Source: Breviolum minutum Mf 1.05b.01 (taxonomy: Eukaryota; Sar; Dinophyceae; Suessiales; Symbiodiniaceae). From it: DNA of 64,000 nt. A program made the position numbers and the translations under genes. Where the stretch lies: contig DF239345.1 in NCBI GenBank assembly GCA_000507305.1, positions 115,897 through 179,896 on the forward strand, written 5' to 3'. Positions 1-11,411 of the stretch are shown here, piece by piece; within the stretch, counting starts at the first letter, position 1, and each line of letters opens with the position of its first letter. The notes beneath the pieces were generated by a model, which worked only from the letters and a program-made list of their open reading frames with translations, did not search any database and was not told where the DNA came from.

Positions 1-127
1 ACAGCAACAAGAAACAGCAACAGCAACAGCAACAAGAAACAGCAAGAGCAACAGCAACAGCAACAAGAAACAAGAAACAGCAACAGCAACAAGAAACAAG
101 AAACAGCAACAGCAACAAGAAACACCA
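1..127. repeat. CAACAG/CAAGAAA-type simple repeat
   Basis: Imperfect tandem array of CAACAG, CAACAAGAAA and CAAGAAACAG units running from the window edge. No gene is seen in it; the array probably continues outside the window. Confidence 0.9.
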
Positions 128-761
128 CTATGCCACTAGCAGCAGTGATTTTAGGGATGATTCAACTCAGCTCCCAAGAGCAACTATGTATCCCTAGCTC
201 CCAAGAGCTGCGTGGGCACATGATGATGTTCAAACCCTACAAATCGACGCAGAAGTAGCTGGGGTTATAAGCTATTTAGGATAGGAATCATACAATAACA
301 ATGCCTACTTCGGATACTGAGGGGAGGTCTTAACCATGCTTTCTCAATGCTGACTATATAGATGTTGTGATTATCTGAAGAATAACACCTCGGAAAGAAA
401 ACAAAATAATGCAATCATTGGGTATTTCTGGACTTCCCCCACTACATTAAACGAACAGCCTTAGGCTTTTGAGCAAGTGAAAACGACAAAGATGCATCAC
501 CAGGAATCAATAATATTTGGAAGAGTAGAACACGAAGGCGTATCAATGACCTCAAAAATAAAACATGCATGAATTGTATTGTCTATCATTGTAGTAGACG
601 CTCCTATGTGGGACATGTATGGATATGAACATATGTTGCTGATATTGTAAGTATACACAGCATCCATGCGCAAGCATGGACAACTCCATCTTACAACAAG
701 GAATGTTGCAATTGTTGGGTGCAAACAAAATGCTGTAGAAAATTTCAATGTTTGGAACGAC

Positions 762-804
762 CTTGCGTAATTTTAGGGCACCCTCATTCCAAAACGAATT
801 CAAC
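762..804 (-). CDS. Short candidate exon
   Basis: Open frame reading LNSFWNEGALKLRK between an AG acceptor (AAATTCAG|G) and a GTCGTT donor; the 43-nt length agrees with the frame (1 + 14 codons). No family is recognised. The 635 bases between the edge repeat and this exon show only AT-rich noncoding sequence. Confidence 0.4.
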
Positions 805-1332
805 CTGAATTTTACTCTGTGTGATGCTAAAGTTTCCACCAGTCTGTCGCAGTAGACGACGCAATCGAATAGGCCCTCTATATACTACTATTCCTGTCTT
901 TGGAGTGGTGCCATATTCTTACCTGCTCTTGCCGATGTCGCAACAGTATGTTAACTATCTTAAAATGGCAATACTGTAGAACAACAAAAAATGCGACCCT
1001 TCAAACCTACTTCCTGTGTAACCAGTCATCCAATAAACCCCCACTGAGCAGGAATCTAGCAACATCTTCACCTATATAATTGAGAGCAAAACGTCACTTC
1101 CGGACAGAAATAAAATCAAAAACATGGCCATATAATGCCATATATAGAAAACAACGAAGTGATGCTTTCGTCGAAACTTAGTTGAAACTCCTGGGTGAAT
1201 AGTCTACAGTATACAGTATATGTATATGGCATTGGTGGCGGCACTGGCCGTGGCAGTGTGGTAGTAAGGGAGGCGGTACTAGTCGTGGTAGTGGCTCCTT
1301 TCAATTGGAGAAAACCACCAAAAGAAGCCCAC

Positions 1333-1405
1333 CAATGCTGGCCTCCACCTCTGCTAATGTTGGTCTGCCCCTGGCAACCAGCACAGTTTCCCGAGCGAAA
1401 TAAAT
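1333..1405 (-). CDS. Candidate exon, unknown protein
   Basis: Reads IYFARETVLVARGRPTLAEV and on to EASI, between TTGCAG|A and |GTGGGC; 24 codons + 1 nt. The charged/hydrophobic alternation looks like real coding sequence. Product not recognised. Confidence 0.55.
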
Positions 1406-2076
1406 CTGCAACAGGAGGAGTTTGAACACTGAACCAAGCACCACTAGTTGTACCTCCCCGAAAACTATTTCACATATCCTCAACAGAAATGCTGCTTCCT
1501 CTTTGTACTGTCATCATCTGGCTTTCCAGTTCCTGCGGTTTAACAGATCGGTTTTTCAGTATTTCTTGCTGTGATAAGCCATACAATTCCATAAAAAACA
1601 AGTTCTTCCATCACCCAAAGAAACCTCAACAAAAACAATCATTGTTCCAAGATCATCCCGAACAAACAGACCTTGAAAAGGACCATACCTCATGACTCAT
1701 TCTAAGTGAAGTTTTTTTTTAATAGTAACTATATTCCCTAGACATCTATTTTTTTGGTGTCCAAATACCTTTTGAGGAGGTGGCCCTGGATGCATAGTGG
1801 TTAAGAAACATGCTCCAAATTGGTCTGTTGAAACTTGTGACCTGCGCTGAAAATTTTGACAGAAACATAGATGATGACAAGCTGATGTGTATAAAAAGAA
1901 TATATATGTATACTTTGGAAGAATCTGGTTGATACTGGTTGATGTATTGCACACACATTTACCAACCTGAATTTAAAGTCAAATTCGCCAAACAAAAAAC
2001 AACATGTGTAGTTGTTGTAAACTTAAACAAAACCTTTAAGGGGTGAGGTGAAAAAGTATGGAAAAATGTAATCTAC

Positions 2077-2151
2077 ATCATAATGATCCGCCATGCTTCC
2101 GAGATGATTTGATTCCCGGTGACCCAGTGACCTCCGCAAGGCTGTGTTGAC
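2077..2151 (-). CDS. Candidate exon, unknown protein
   Basis: Exactly 25 codons, phase 0 at both ends, between GCTGAG|G and |GTAGAT. Begins VNTALRRSLGHRESN and ends MADHYD. Product not recognised. Confidence 0.5.
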
Positions 2152-2570
2152 CTCAGCTATGACATCAAGCTTTACAACAACAAAATGAAACTGCCAAACA
2201 AGCAACATCCCAAACAACCCAACTCTAAAAGAACATGTTCAAAAGGTTGAACTGCCAACAAAAACCATGAAATAACCATAAACACGTCCCCTCAAAACGA
2301 TGATTTGAGGTGGATTCTCTAACTTCAACCACCAGGTAGAGCGAGTAAGTGGTGTGTTGAGTTGTCAGTCGTGACACTTCGAGCATCAAGCGACTTATTG
2401 GGGATAGAGTTTAATGTTCAAACAACAGCCAATAAAATGACGATCCTTTCCCATAGGATCCATGTATATATGGTATATTTACCTACAGTTTAAGGCAAAT
2501 TGCTCTTGTAAATGTATGTAAAGACACCATACATGGATCCTTTGACTTTCTCCTTTCAATGTACATGAAC

Positions 2571-2650
2571 GTATGTATGTATGTATGTATGTATGTATGT
2601 ATGTATGTATGTATGTATGTATGTATGTATGTATGTATGTATGTATGTAT
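2571..2650. repeat. (GTAT)n microsatellite
   Basis: Twenty near-perfect GTAT units. The open frame across it (poly-IHTY) is a repeat artefact. The rest of 2152-3549 shows no exon I can bound; 2740-2900 is GC-richer and may hold one. Confidence 0.95.
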
Positions 2651-3549
2651 GATATGAAGTCCTTGTTTTTAAACCAGGAATTGCCAATGTCTTGATACAA
2701 CCTCTACCTCTCTCAACCACTTGGGTCATATTTTCAACTCAGCGGCCGCCCAAGGAAATGATCGCATGCCTCTTACCACCTTCACCTGTGGCCCGGCCGC
2801 TGCCCGGAGGCCATGAACAAAACTGGCCTTCGAGACAAGGGAAAACATCGAGAAGAACACTTCCCAAATGATACTGTAGTAAGTGTGGTACAAACTCAAA
2901 TGAATATTTCAAGGAGTTATGAACTATATGCGTTATCGTTATTTTTCCAACCGGATGAGCTAAAAAGGTTCGAAACACGCGTTGAGCTAAAACTTTCACA
3001 ACCAGTTGCTCGACTGTGACACTTACTTCAACTTACTTCCCTGAATTTTGATGATTTACAAGTCCAAAAGTCTCTTTTCAAACAGGTTTCATGTTTAAGG
3101 CCCATGTTTGTTTTCAGGGGTGTCTTAACTATGTAGTTTATCCATGTGACATTGGTAATTACATCTTATTTATCCTCGTGGAGCTGTTATGTCACATTAT
3201 TTGAACAAGGCAGGAGGGCTCGTCCTTTGAGCAGCCCACCCATCACCCACTGTTCTTTCCACATTTTTGGGATAGGTATTTCCGGGTTCACAAAGTGAAT
3301 TTCCTGCGTTGGAAGTCTTTGGAATCAAACATCTAATTTAATATATAGTTCTTTCATGTGTTTTGGGTGACCCACAAGGAAACACCTTTCACACAAATTC
3401 CACTATGCCACACTGCCCTGAACTACATAGAATTCAAGAGGTAAATGTCACCCCACAAAATCCCACAAGATTTTCCAGGAAAAATGTTCGAGGTTTAAAA
3501 ACATCAATGAACTTGTTGGGTAGGATGCTAAGAGAGATTTTGAGAAAAC

Positions 3550-3714
3550 CAATATCGAATACAACTTCTTCAAGTAAGCTTGTATCATGAGGTCGATCTA
3601 GCTTGGGTTGTGAAATGAAATTGTTTTCCACTGATCTTGCATAGCCAACAGCATCTCGTAGCATCACTTGTACAAGAGTCATAATGACATAACCACCCAC
3701 CATATACCAACGCA
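3550..3714 (-). CDS. Candidate exon with hydrophobic segment
   Basis: 165 nt between CACCTTAG|T and |GTTTTC. The start (RWYMVGGYVIMTLVQVML) is a plausible membrane segment, followed by a polar stretch containing QPKLDRPHDT and ending EEVVFDI. It could belong to a transporter or other membrane protein, but no family is recognised. Donor choice is provisional. Confidence 0.45.
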
Positions 3715-5578
3715 CTAAGGTGAAGTCATTCAAAACATATCATTGTTGGATCCCTCCAAAACGGGGTTTCCTGCGGTAATTTAACCATCCAAACACCGTT
3801 TTATGGTATATCATATATACAGCAAAGCCCACCGTTTCGCCAGTCACCAGCTGTCAGCCGGCCTTCAGCTTCACTGCTATCCAAACCATGTTTGCGAGCA
3901 ATATCATGTACCACGGCGCGTTCCTTCCAGAACGCTGTGGAAACCAAAAAAACAAAACGAAACGGACCAACAAAAAGGGTGTTTTTGTTCGGAATACCCG
4001 GTAAGTATGGTATATATGTGTTGCTTGTGTTTTATGTCCGTGCTTCCAAAATAAAATCCCAGGATTTGAAAAAACATATGCTTCCAAATTTTGGAGCATC
4101 TTTCAACGGGAAAACCTGGGGTGCAATACCTTGATCGGAAGAAATATGCCAAAACTCCAACCATGGAGTTTTCCGGCAATCGTTGATGTCACGTGACGAC
4201 AAATTCCCATCCAGCGTTTAATGACTTCAAAAGAACATTTTGTCTTTGTCAATTGATATATCATTGCTGTATAGAGCTGTAAAGGTTTTCAGTAATCTCA
4301 TGTAATCTCTATATCAACTCTTATAAATACATGTCAATCAACTGCCTGCGTACCATTGCCCACTACAGTCTCGAGGTATGAAGAATATCCCATTTTCATG
4401 GGATTTCAAAAATAAGAGGTGGTGCAAGATTTCTTCCATCAACAGTAGAACCAGCATTGCTTTTCAGAATGTCCCCATACACATCTACTTCCGAGACATT
4501 TCCGAGCTCGGAAACTTTGAAGGTTCAAAAACGGTTGGATATGACTGCAACTTCGTTCTTGGAGGCTTCATGAAATTCCCAATTTGGACCAATATGTCAT
4601 GAGTTTTGGTTTCATTCCAAATTTTCCGTTTTCAAATGAAGGTTTCGAGATTTGGAGGAAAAGAAACACGGTTTCAACCAAAAAACCCAGGAAGCGTGGA
4701 AGATTCCACCTGGGAAAACAGCTATCGGAATGAAAGGACAATATAAACCGAAAAACCATTCCGAAGGCCAAAAACCGGCCCATTGCAAGCTCCCAATTCC
4801 TCCAAGCAGTTGGTACAACAAGTGTAAAAACCCACTTAACCATTGCATTTAGATGGGTTTTCGCTCATCATTACGCACCAACTGAGGTGATTTCTCCAGC
4901 GAACCTCTTCGTCCAAGTTCCGAAGAGTTAGGGTCTGTGCGCAAATGCTGATGCCATGTGTGAAAAGGTGTCTCTGACTCTTTGGGTATCACCAATCTTT
5001 ATGTATTGAATTCCTACAGAAGGGTATCATATAAAAGTGGCATTGCCAACAACAAAGTCACAATCATTCATTGTGACAATCACGAACTATTGAAATCATG
5101 ATCATCACAATCATCAACATCACGAACATGTTTAAACAACATGCCAAGCGTTATTTGGTCATATGTTCAATGAATCGATTCACGTGGTAACTTAATTAAA
5201 GTGTTTCAATGTATTGACATGACATTGTTTCAAGTCACAAAAACCTCTAAGCACCTCCAACCCATCCACCCTACAACTCTCTGAAGCTATCTTTCTTTAA
5301 CCTCGGAAAAATCAACAAACGCCATCTAGAAAGGACACCGACACCAACAGCATCCAAGGCTTGCGCCTTGGAAGTGGAAGAGTTCCAAAAAAGTGGAGGC
5401 AACCCTGAAATAGCCACACAAATTGCCTTGCTGAGCTACCAAAATATTGTACTGACTGCTACTAATTACTACTTACCATGGACCCCCCAAACCTACATTT
5501 TTAGAGGTTTTTATATAATGGTAAATCACCTGGTTTTTAGGTGGCCAAAACCACCAAAAAATGGTAATTTTGGACAAC
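3715..5578. other. No boundable gene
   Basis: About 1.9 kb of AT-rich sequence with pyrimidine runs. Open frames on both strands here are short, mutually overlapping and lack matching splice sites, so none is called. Confidence 0.4.
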
Positions 5579-5749
5579 TTCTCCTGTTTTCCCGGTCATA
5601 TCCGTTGTGATGACCACCTCCTTGGCATTGGCCAATAGTTCTTGCACTTCTGAAGCCCATTCAGACCTCGGACATTCAGCAACGAACTCACGGACGATGA
5701 GTTTGGTAATGAGGAAAAGGTCTAGTGGGTCAGTCAAGGTCCCAAGGTC
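5579..5749 (-). CDS. Candidate exon, unknown protein
   Basis: 57 codons, phase 0 at both ends, between GCGCAG|G and |GTTGTC. Reads DLGTLTDPLDLFLITKLIVR, continues through CPRSEWASEVQELLANAKEV and ends TGKTGE. It resembles an alpha-helical globular segment; the family is not recognised. This is one of the clearest coding exons in the window. Confidence 0.6.
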
Positions 5750-6339
5750 CTGCGCATTTTCTATGCGCATATTATTGCATACTGCAATAAGCAAATGATG
5801 TGCTTTACAAGGATGCATGAATGTCAACGTATTCCATCTACAGTATCAAATTCTATCTGTGACTTTGCATGTATCAATCATTCTACCATTCTACCATATC
5901 ATCCAGGAAAAAAAAAACATCGTCTACGATGATCTATTATGCATGCGGAGTAAGGTCTTTCTGCATCCGTACTTTGATTCGATATCACTCGACTCAGTAG
6001 GTGGTGAACGTAATATACCGTGGTACCGTGGTTTGCAACTCCTGTCCGGGTGTTTCGTTATACCTTGCTACCATGTATTTTTCGCTAGTCACCGATGTTA
6101 GATCTTGGTATCCAGATTCGATAGGAATACGTTGGTAAGACTTTTCAATGTCATTGATACACTCCAATGTGGTAAGAAATGATGGAAACAAAGCAAAGCG
6201 TAAGAAAAAGGCGGAACAATCACGTCACAGAAAAGCGACAAAAAACTTGAGAAATGCTTTGAAATTTCACGAGTATTATGAACCTTAATTCTGGGTGGAC
6301 CTGGCTTCATTTTCATGTAATAGCCCTTATACTTATACT

Positions 6340-6709
6340 GAAGTAATCCTAGCAATCTGGATACCAACATTATTTCCCTGACAAGTCGGATAACATGACT
6401 TGCCATGACTTGTCGTGGCATCTGACCCCATGAACTTCTGCTTGCGGCCACGATCGTGTCTTGGAAAATGGCACATGCATCGAAAAGAACATGTCTTAGA
6501 ATTGATGATGTACCATCGGTCAAATGGTCATTTGCACATCTGCGAAAAACAACAGTGACTGAAAAATCATGCAATTTACACACTTCTACCAGGTGATTCA
6601 AAGTGGCCTTTTTATCCCCTAATTGGAGGTCACTTAACCTCTTAAAAAGGTCACTTTGAATCACCAGGTATGTATCATCATGTTGCACCCTTAGGTGCAC
6701 CATGAACAA
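6340..6709 (-). CDS. Longest coding-like segment, interrupted in frame by a hairpin element
   Basis: Part of the 203-codon frame at 6098-6709. Coding-like sequence starts with MVHLRVQHDDTYL, is interrupted by 25 codons that belong entirely to the inverted-repeat element at 6587-6670, and resumes as VEVCKLHDFSVTVVFRRCAN through SRSSWGQMPRQVMASHVIRL to SRLLGLLQ near 6340, where a GTATAAG donor follows. Taking out the 75 nt between the two CCTGGT copies leaves an uninterrupted frame. The part below 6340 is probably intron. Product not recognised. Confidence 0.5.
6587..6670. mobile_element. 84-bp TA-bounded TIR element inside an ORF
   Basis: Left end TACCAGGTGATTCAAAGTGG and right end CACTTTGAATCACCAGGTA form about 27-bp arms with two mismatches. 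On the plus strand the ends would give a perfect |GTGATT ... CACCAG| pair. The flanking gene reads on the minus strand, where no AG acceptor lies exactly at the boundary. Confidence 0.75.
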
Positions 6710-7810
6710 TTCCCCATTTCGACAGCTTCAACACACTGAGCTCATGGCATATTATAGACCTGCCCACATGCCAGCTGTCAATTTGCATCAGGCTTCTTCA
6801 TTGGAAAAGCTGTTGGCTAGCATGGGAATAGCAAAACAAATCTCACCTATGTGAATGATAGACCTTGCCATCAGATTTAAGGGAATCAGAATGGAAATTG
6901 TAATTTTACATCATTGAGTCATTCTGATTCAAGATGCGAATTTATTTATACAGTATGTATACTGTCTACATCCCTTCATCAATGATCTACCATGCATGTA
7001 TACTATAAATACATATCACTTTAAACATGATCCATCACTTTCTCAAGATCTTCTCTGTCGAAATCCTGTCGTGATTCACCAACGTCCGAGGACCTTCAAC
7101 TTCTCATCGCCATTCTCATCGCGAAAGGTGCGCACTCTCAAACCCAGCTTGGCCGCTTGTGCATGAACCTGGTTGCTGAAACGCTTCTGGGTATCACTGC
7201 AGGATTATTGGAACTAAGAGATATGGGGGAATGGTTTCAACATGTATCCAAGTGTCTAGACGCCACATGAAAACCTCAAACTGAACTTGGCACCGATTTG
7301 AGCATCCTCAAAGTTAATAAACATAAGATCTGACAATTGTCGGACTCGAAAAATCTGTAGGTTAGTGAAATCTCACATTTGCCATCTTCCCACAGTCAAA
7401 CGGAAAATATGTGTTTCCTTGGGAAAGTTTCCCTAGCAGCTGTGCCTTTCCAATTCATGTTCGATTTGGCCATATGACAATAAGCTTTGTTTCAGCAGGC
7501 ACATGGAGATGTATGTACGTAAAAAATTGGGCAACTCACTACGATTCCTCAACCTGAATTATGGGCATTTCAGGGTGTTATAACAAGCACCATTTAAGGG
7601 CTGACCTCCACGGCATGCCCAGATAAGTATATGCATATACTATATATATATATATACACATGCAAGATGTACATATAAACATAAATATATGAATACGGTA
7701 TGTAAACAAATGTGTGTTAAAAATATGTTTATATGTGTGTATGTTCATGCTTCAGGCACTCTGTTATTCAAAGGACCCACAATTTTCCCAAGAGAAACTG
7801 GTTGTAAAAC

Positions 7811-7888
7811 CTTGACCCAAAACTCTGAGCTGCTGGGCTAATTTCAGCTCAATGTTCGTGAGGTTTCCTGACATAGTCACCGAGGAGC
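7811..7888 (-). CDS. Candidate exon, unknown protein
   Basis: 78 nt (2 + 25 codons + 1) between GGCCAG|G and |GTTTTA. Reads SSVTMSGNLTNIELKLAQQL then RVLGQ. Product not recognised. Confidence 0.55.
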
Positions 7889-7989
7889 CTGGCCGAAAAA
7901 AACGTGGGTCAAACAGCCGTAGCAAAACTGCAGATATAAACATCCACGAATCTAAACTTAGTTGATAGGTGAGACATATCCATATCATA

Positions 7990-8100
7990 TACTATGTATA
8001 TAAGTTATATATATTGTGTATGTATATATATATATATATTAAAACGTATATGTGTATATATTATACGTGTGTAATTATACACAAATAAATTTGTGTATCG
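7990..8100. repeat. TA-rich low-complexity tract
   Basis: ATATAT/GTATAT runs. Similar tracts recur at about 7630-7660, 21140-21190, 25272-25320, 32525-32600, 37076-37210, 37365-37445, 51350-51410 and 59247-59280, mostly in intron-like sequence. Confidence 0.85.
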
Positions 8101-8432
8101 GTGAAAGTAAGTCACTTGGTAAGCAACGACGAAGTAGGAAGTTTCTGCTATACCAAAACGGCATGGATATTGTACAGCATCACTTCAACAATCCATATGG
8201 GTAAAGGATGCCATAATTCACCACCCTGACTGATCAAGGCATTTTGAGAAAATTCTTCATGACGAAAAGAGGTGAGGTTCTCGATTTTTTCAAAGACTGA
8301 TCAGCCAAAAAGACTTGTTTCATTACCCTTTTTATACCATTTGATGGCTGAAGTCTGAAAAAAAACCGGGTGCCTGCATGGAAACCTGGTAACTGGGAGC
8401 GGGCTATAGATGAATCACACAGGGCCCCGGAC

Positions 8433-8515
8433 CTTCGCCAAGCGCATCCAATTTTGCAGACAACCCTTTGGCAAAGGACCCGGTATCCTCAGCAAACAAC
8501 GGCAATTGACAGGAG
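8433..8515 (-). CDS. Candidate exon, unknown protein
   Basis: 83 nt (1 + 27 codons + 1) between CCGTTTCAG|C and |GTCCGG. Reads SCQLPLFAEDTGSFAKGLSA then KLDALGE. The frame stays open upstream to about 8619, so an adjacent or longer exon is possible. LPLFAEDTGSFAKGL is vaguely redoxin-like; this is too weak to name. Confidence 0.55.
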
Positions 8516-8739
8516 CTGAAACGGAGAGGATCCGCAGCGGCGCCAATAACCACCATGTGACTTTGGTTTATATTGGCACTTGATGTCAAAATTTCTTGAA
8601 TTCCAATTTCGGGTACCACAAGGATTCCCTTAACAAAGTCTGGAGGCCCACTCTAAAGAACAACTATCCAGCACGGGGGTGTTCGAATCTACTCACAGAC
8701 ATATCTCCTATGTTTACTTTTGCGGTTCGAAAGAAAACA

Positions 8740-8886
8740 GCTCGTTGAAATCAGTTGAAATACCGCGCCGTTAGAACAATCGAAAACATCTACACTCGCC
8801 ACACCTACTGTTGACTGTTGATGGACCAAATTCTGCACCACTTTATATGGTACAATTGGTTGACCAGTGCCTTTTCCAATCACCAA
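8740..8886 (-). CDS. Coding-like segment, boundaries unclear
   Basis: Open frame with KGTGQPIVPYKVVQNLVHQQ and VASVDVFDCSNGAVFQLIS. Likely one or two exons, but several acceptor and donor choices fit. Confidence 0.35.
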
Positions 8887-9899
8887 AGTACTAGTAGGTT
8901 TTTCAAATATGTTTTTCTAACTCAAAAGTTCAACGGATTGAAGAGAACATGAGCTAAGTAGGCGATACTATGCTAGAATCACTCTATAACTCAATATATA
9001 TATATATAGATATATAGACATGTATCCAAATGATGGATGCTATATCTGTCAATGGGTGAGCAAAACACACACAAAAAAAACTGTCAGAACCTATATAATA
9101 TCTATATAATAAACAGTTCCTGATGTTCTTGCAGAATGTCATTCAGTAGTGCTTCCTAAACAAATCAACAGATCTCTACAAAATATCTGGTGCAAATTTT
9201 GACAAAACAAACATGTATCAAACCCCATCAACGACAGGGTTCCCCAAACAAAACCGAGAATTTTGGAGTCCAGGGACTCAATAAAAGAAGACATGCACCC
9301 CCACAGAAACCAATCTTTTCCTTGTTAATTTTGCTGTCATTTCTACCGTTGCTCCAATGGTTTCATCAATCAATCACCCAATCGAGTTGCGTGAACCACC
9401 AGTCGCTCTCCTTTCCCCCAACCTGGTTCGGGGAAACAAGGTTTGAAGCCTCCACCCCCCACAAAAAAAGGGTGTTTCGTCGTTCCTTTGAAATCTCAAC
9501 TCATCTGCACCTTCAGGTGTTTTGATTGAGATTTTCTTGGGAGGGATTTTGTTGCGGGTCAATTGTTGTCTTCGCTGTTTGACGATTTCTATGATTTTTT
9601 TTCTGCTTAAATGTCTGACGGATGTAGACGAGGCAACCCTCCTTCACCTGATCTTCACCTGACTCCATTAACCACCCGGTCTGGCAAGTCAAGCGTGCAC
9701 CAAGCCGAGATCATAGCACTTCAAAGTCTCAATAAAACACATATTTCACCCATGTGGAAAATCTATATAAAGTAAACAGTATATATAATATATACATCAT
9801 GTATTCAAATAACATACAATCATATACATTAGAGTTTATATCCGAAACAAAAACAAATCTGGGTGAATCGCATTTCACCAACCTGGAAAACCCCTGAAA

Positions 9900-9986
9900 T
9901 GTAGGGGAATCCCTTTGTAAGATAGCTTCCGGTGACATCACTTTTCGTCGAGCCTCCAACCCCTCCCAAGTGACAAAGGCGATCAA
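9900..9986 (-). CDS. Coding-like segment, boundaries unclear
   Basis: Open frame with FVTWEGLEARRKVMSPEAIL then QRDSPTFQGFSRL. Splice limits are not fixed. The 900 bases between this and the 8.9-kb segment are AT-rich with no clear exon. Confidence 0.35.
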
Positions 9987-10079
9987 AAACTAGCTACTGA
10001 TTTCCAAAATGAAGGACTTCAGTAAAAAAACAGTCAAAGATTTCCAATGGTCATAAGGGGCCTTTAATATTTGATGTAC

Positions 10080-10180
10080 TACCCCTGAAACTAACATAGC
10101 CCCTGAAAATCAATGGTTGGAAGATGAATTTCATTTTGGGATGGCCTATTTTCAGGGTCTGTGATAGTTTCAGGGAGGTT
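10080..10180. mobile_element. About 100-bp TIR element (GAAACTAACATAG type)
   Basis: Left end TACCCCTGAAACTAACATAG; right end GATAGTTTCAGGGAGG. Same terminal design as the elements at 10357 and 25353, but with CTGAAAC/GTTTCAG instead of CTGGTAAAC/GTTTACCAG. Confidence 0.65.
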
Positions 10181-10254
10181 GAGGATCAGGCATGAACAAT
10201 ATTGGGCAATTGATGTCAATAATAACCCAACATGGCGCATTTAAGGAAACACAC

Positions 10255-10320
10255 CTGATCAAGCTCAGGAAAATCACGTAGTTGAGATGATTTGGGATGA
10301 CACAATCTTGACGATGTCAC
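10255..10320 (-). CDS. Short candidate exon between two TIR elements
   Basis: Open frame ending LCHPKSSQLRDFPELDQ at a GTGTGT donor. The acceptor is uncertain. It lies between the elements at 10080 and 10357. Confidence 0.35.
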
Positions 10321-10356
10321 AACTAGCTTTAAAAACATAACTGATGGTGCTCAATC

Positions 10357-10462
10357 TACACTCTGGTAAACTAACATAGCAATAGAATATCGCAATTGTT
10401 CACTAAGAAATACATCTTCAAATGGTCTATTTTCCATTGCTATGTTAGTTTACCAGAGTGTA
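10357..10462. mobile_element. 106-bp TIR element, core family
   Basis: Left end TACACTCTGGTAAACTAACA and its inverted copy (TGTTAGTTTACCAGAGTGTA) at the right; arms about 31 bp, internal part about 40 bp, TA at both ends. It carries donor-like GGTAAAC, branch-like CTAAC and acceptor-like TTTACCAG. No coding capacity. Confidence 0.85.
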
Positions 10463-10677
10463 TCCAATACATTGTCACAGTATATTTACTAATATTAACG
10501 ATTGGCTGGGAGGTAGCTGAATCGCAATTGCAGTTGTGACTAAACCCTTCTACCCAGCTCCAGCAATCTATATAATCCAATCACATTGCAAAAAAGTTCG
10601 AAAGATCCAGAGCAAGCTCAGCAAGCCATCCCATGTCAAAACTATGCACAAACAACTATTTCCAAATATGCATGCCC

Positions 10678-10845
10678 CCAAGTCTCCCTAAGCTGACCCT
10701 TGCGACCGGCAATCATTGGCGGTAGGTCTTCAAGGGATATTGCATATTGATGTTGCTGGATGTTGGTTTTTATTTCTTTGGTGATGCCCCCGCAGCCATG
10801 TCCCATATCCGCACATCCGGCCATATCCAGTGACAGCCCAGGCAC
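10678..10845 (-). CDS. Coding-like segment, frame ambiguous
   Basis: Frame with GITKEIKTNIQQHQYAISLE then DLPPMIAGRKGQLRETWG. A second minus frame just upstream (MDRNLVVQAERAWAVTGYG) is also open, so one or two exons may be present. Product not recognised. Confidence 0.4.
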
Positions 10846-11345
10846 GTTCGGCTTGGACCACCAGATTACGGTCCATGGCCAAAAGACTCACAATTGCTGT
10901 CTGAATTACCTCATTGACTCGTTGATCAACCAGTGGGCGTCGGAGGATCCAAACCCGATCAACTTAAAACAACGCACAAAAAAAAACACCAGGCAATCCT
11001 TACAACTGGGCAACGGGGTTGATGCTGTGATGTAAAGGATGTAAATTCTGGGTCGCACTGCAATGTGTAGTCTTGATGTTGTACATCTGCAAAATGTATG
11101 TGCTCTCACCTAGCTTCAAAATGACTCAATGAAATGCAGTATTCCAGTCCATTCCAAACATGAGTTATTTGTCTCTAAGATAAGTTCATTTGTCCAAACT
11201 ACCAAACACAACATATCCCGCATGATTATGATTAGAATCCTGGGGTTGGTTGTTACTTTTACCCCAGTCAAGCTGCTTCCCCCAAATTTAAACATCCCTT
11301 CTCCGTCAGTTGGGCTGTCTTTCTACCACCTCATAGCTGGGACAC

Positions 11346-11411
11346 CGAGAAGGGCTCATTCAACACGAGGCGGCCACCGCTTTCGATGGCACTAAACTTG
11401 CCAGAAATCTC
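11346..11411 (-). CDS. Candidate exon, unknown protein
   Basis: 22 codons, phase 0 at both ends, between GTTACAG|G and |GTGTCC. Reads EISGKFSAIESGGRLVLNEP then FS. The frame stops shortly after the donor. Product not recognised. Confidence 0.6.

Noticed and set aside
2479-2700. Open frame with repeated IHTY
   Set aside because: Produced entirely by the (GTAT)n microsatellite.
8433-8619. Redoxin/peroxiredoxin assignment
   Set aside because: Only a short LPLFAEDTGSFAKGL-like likeness; no catalytic motif visible.
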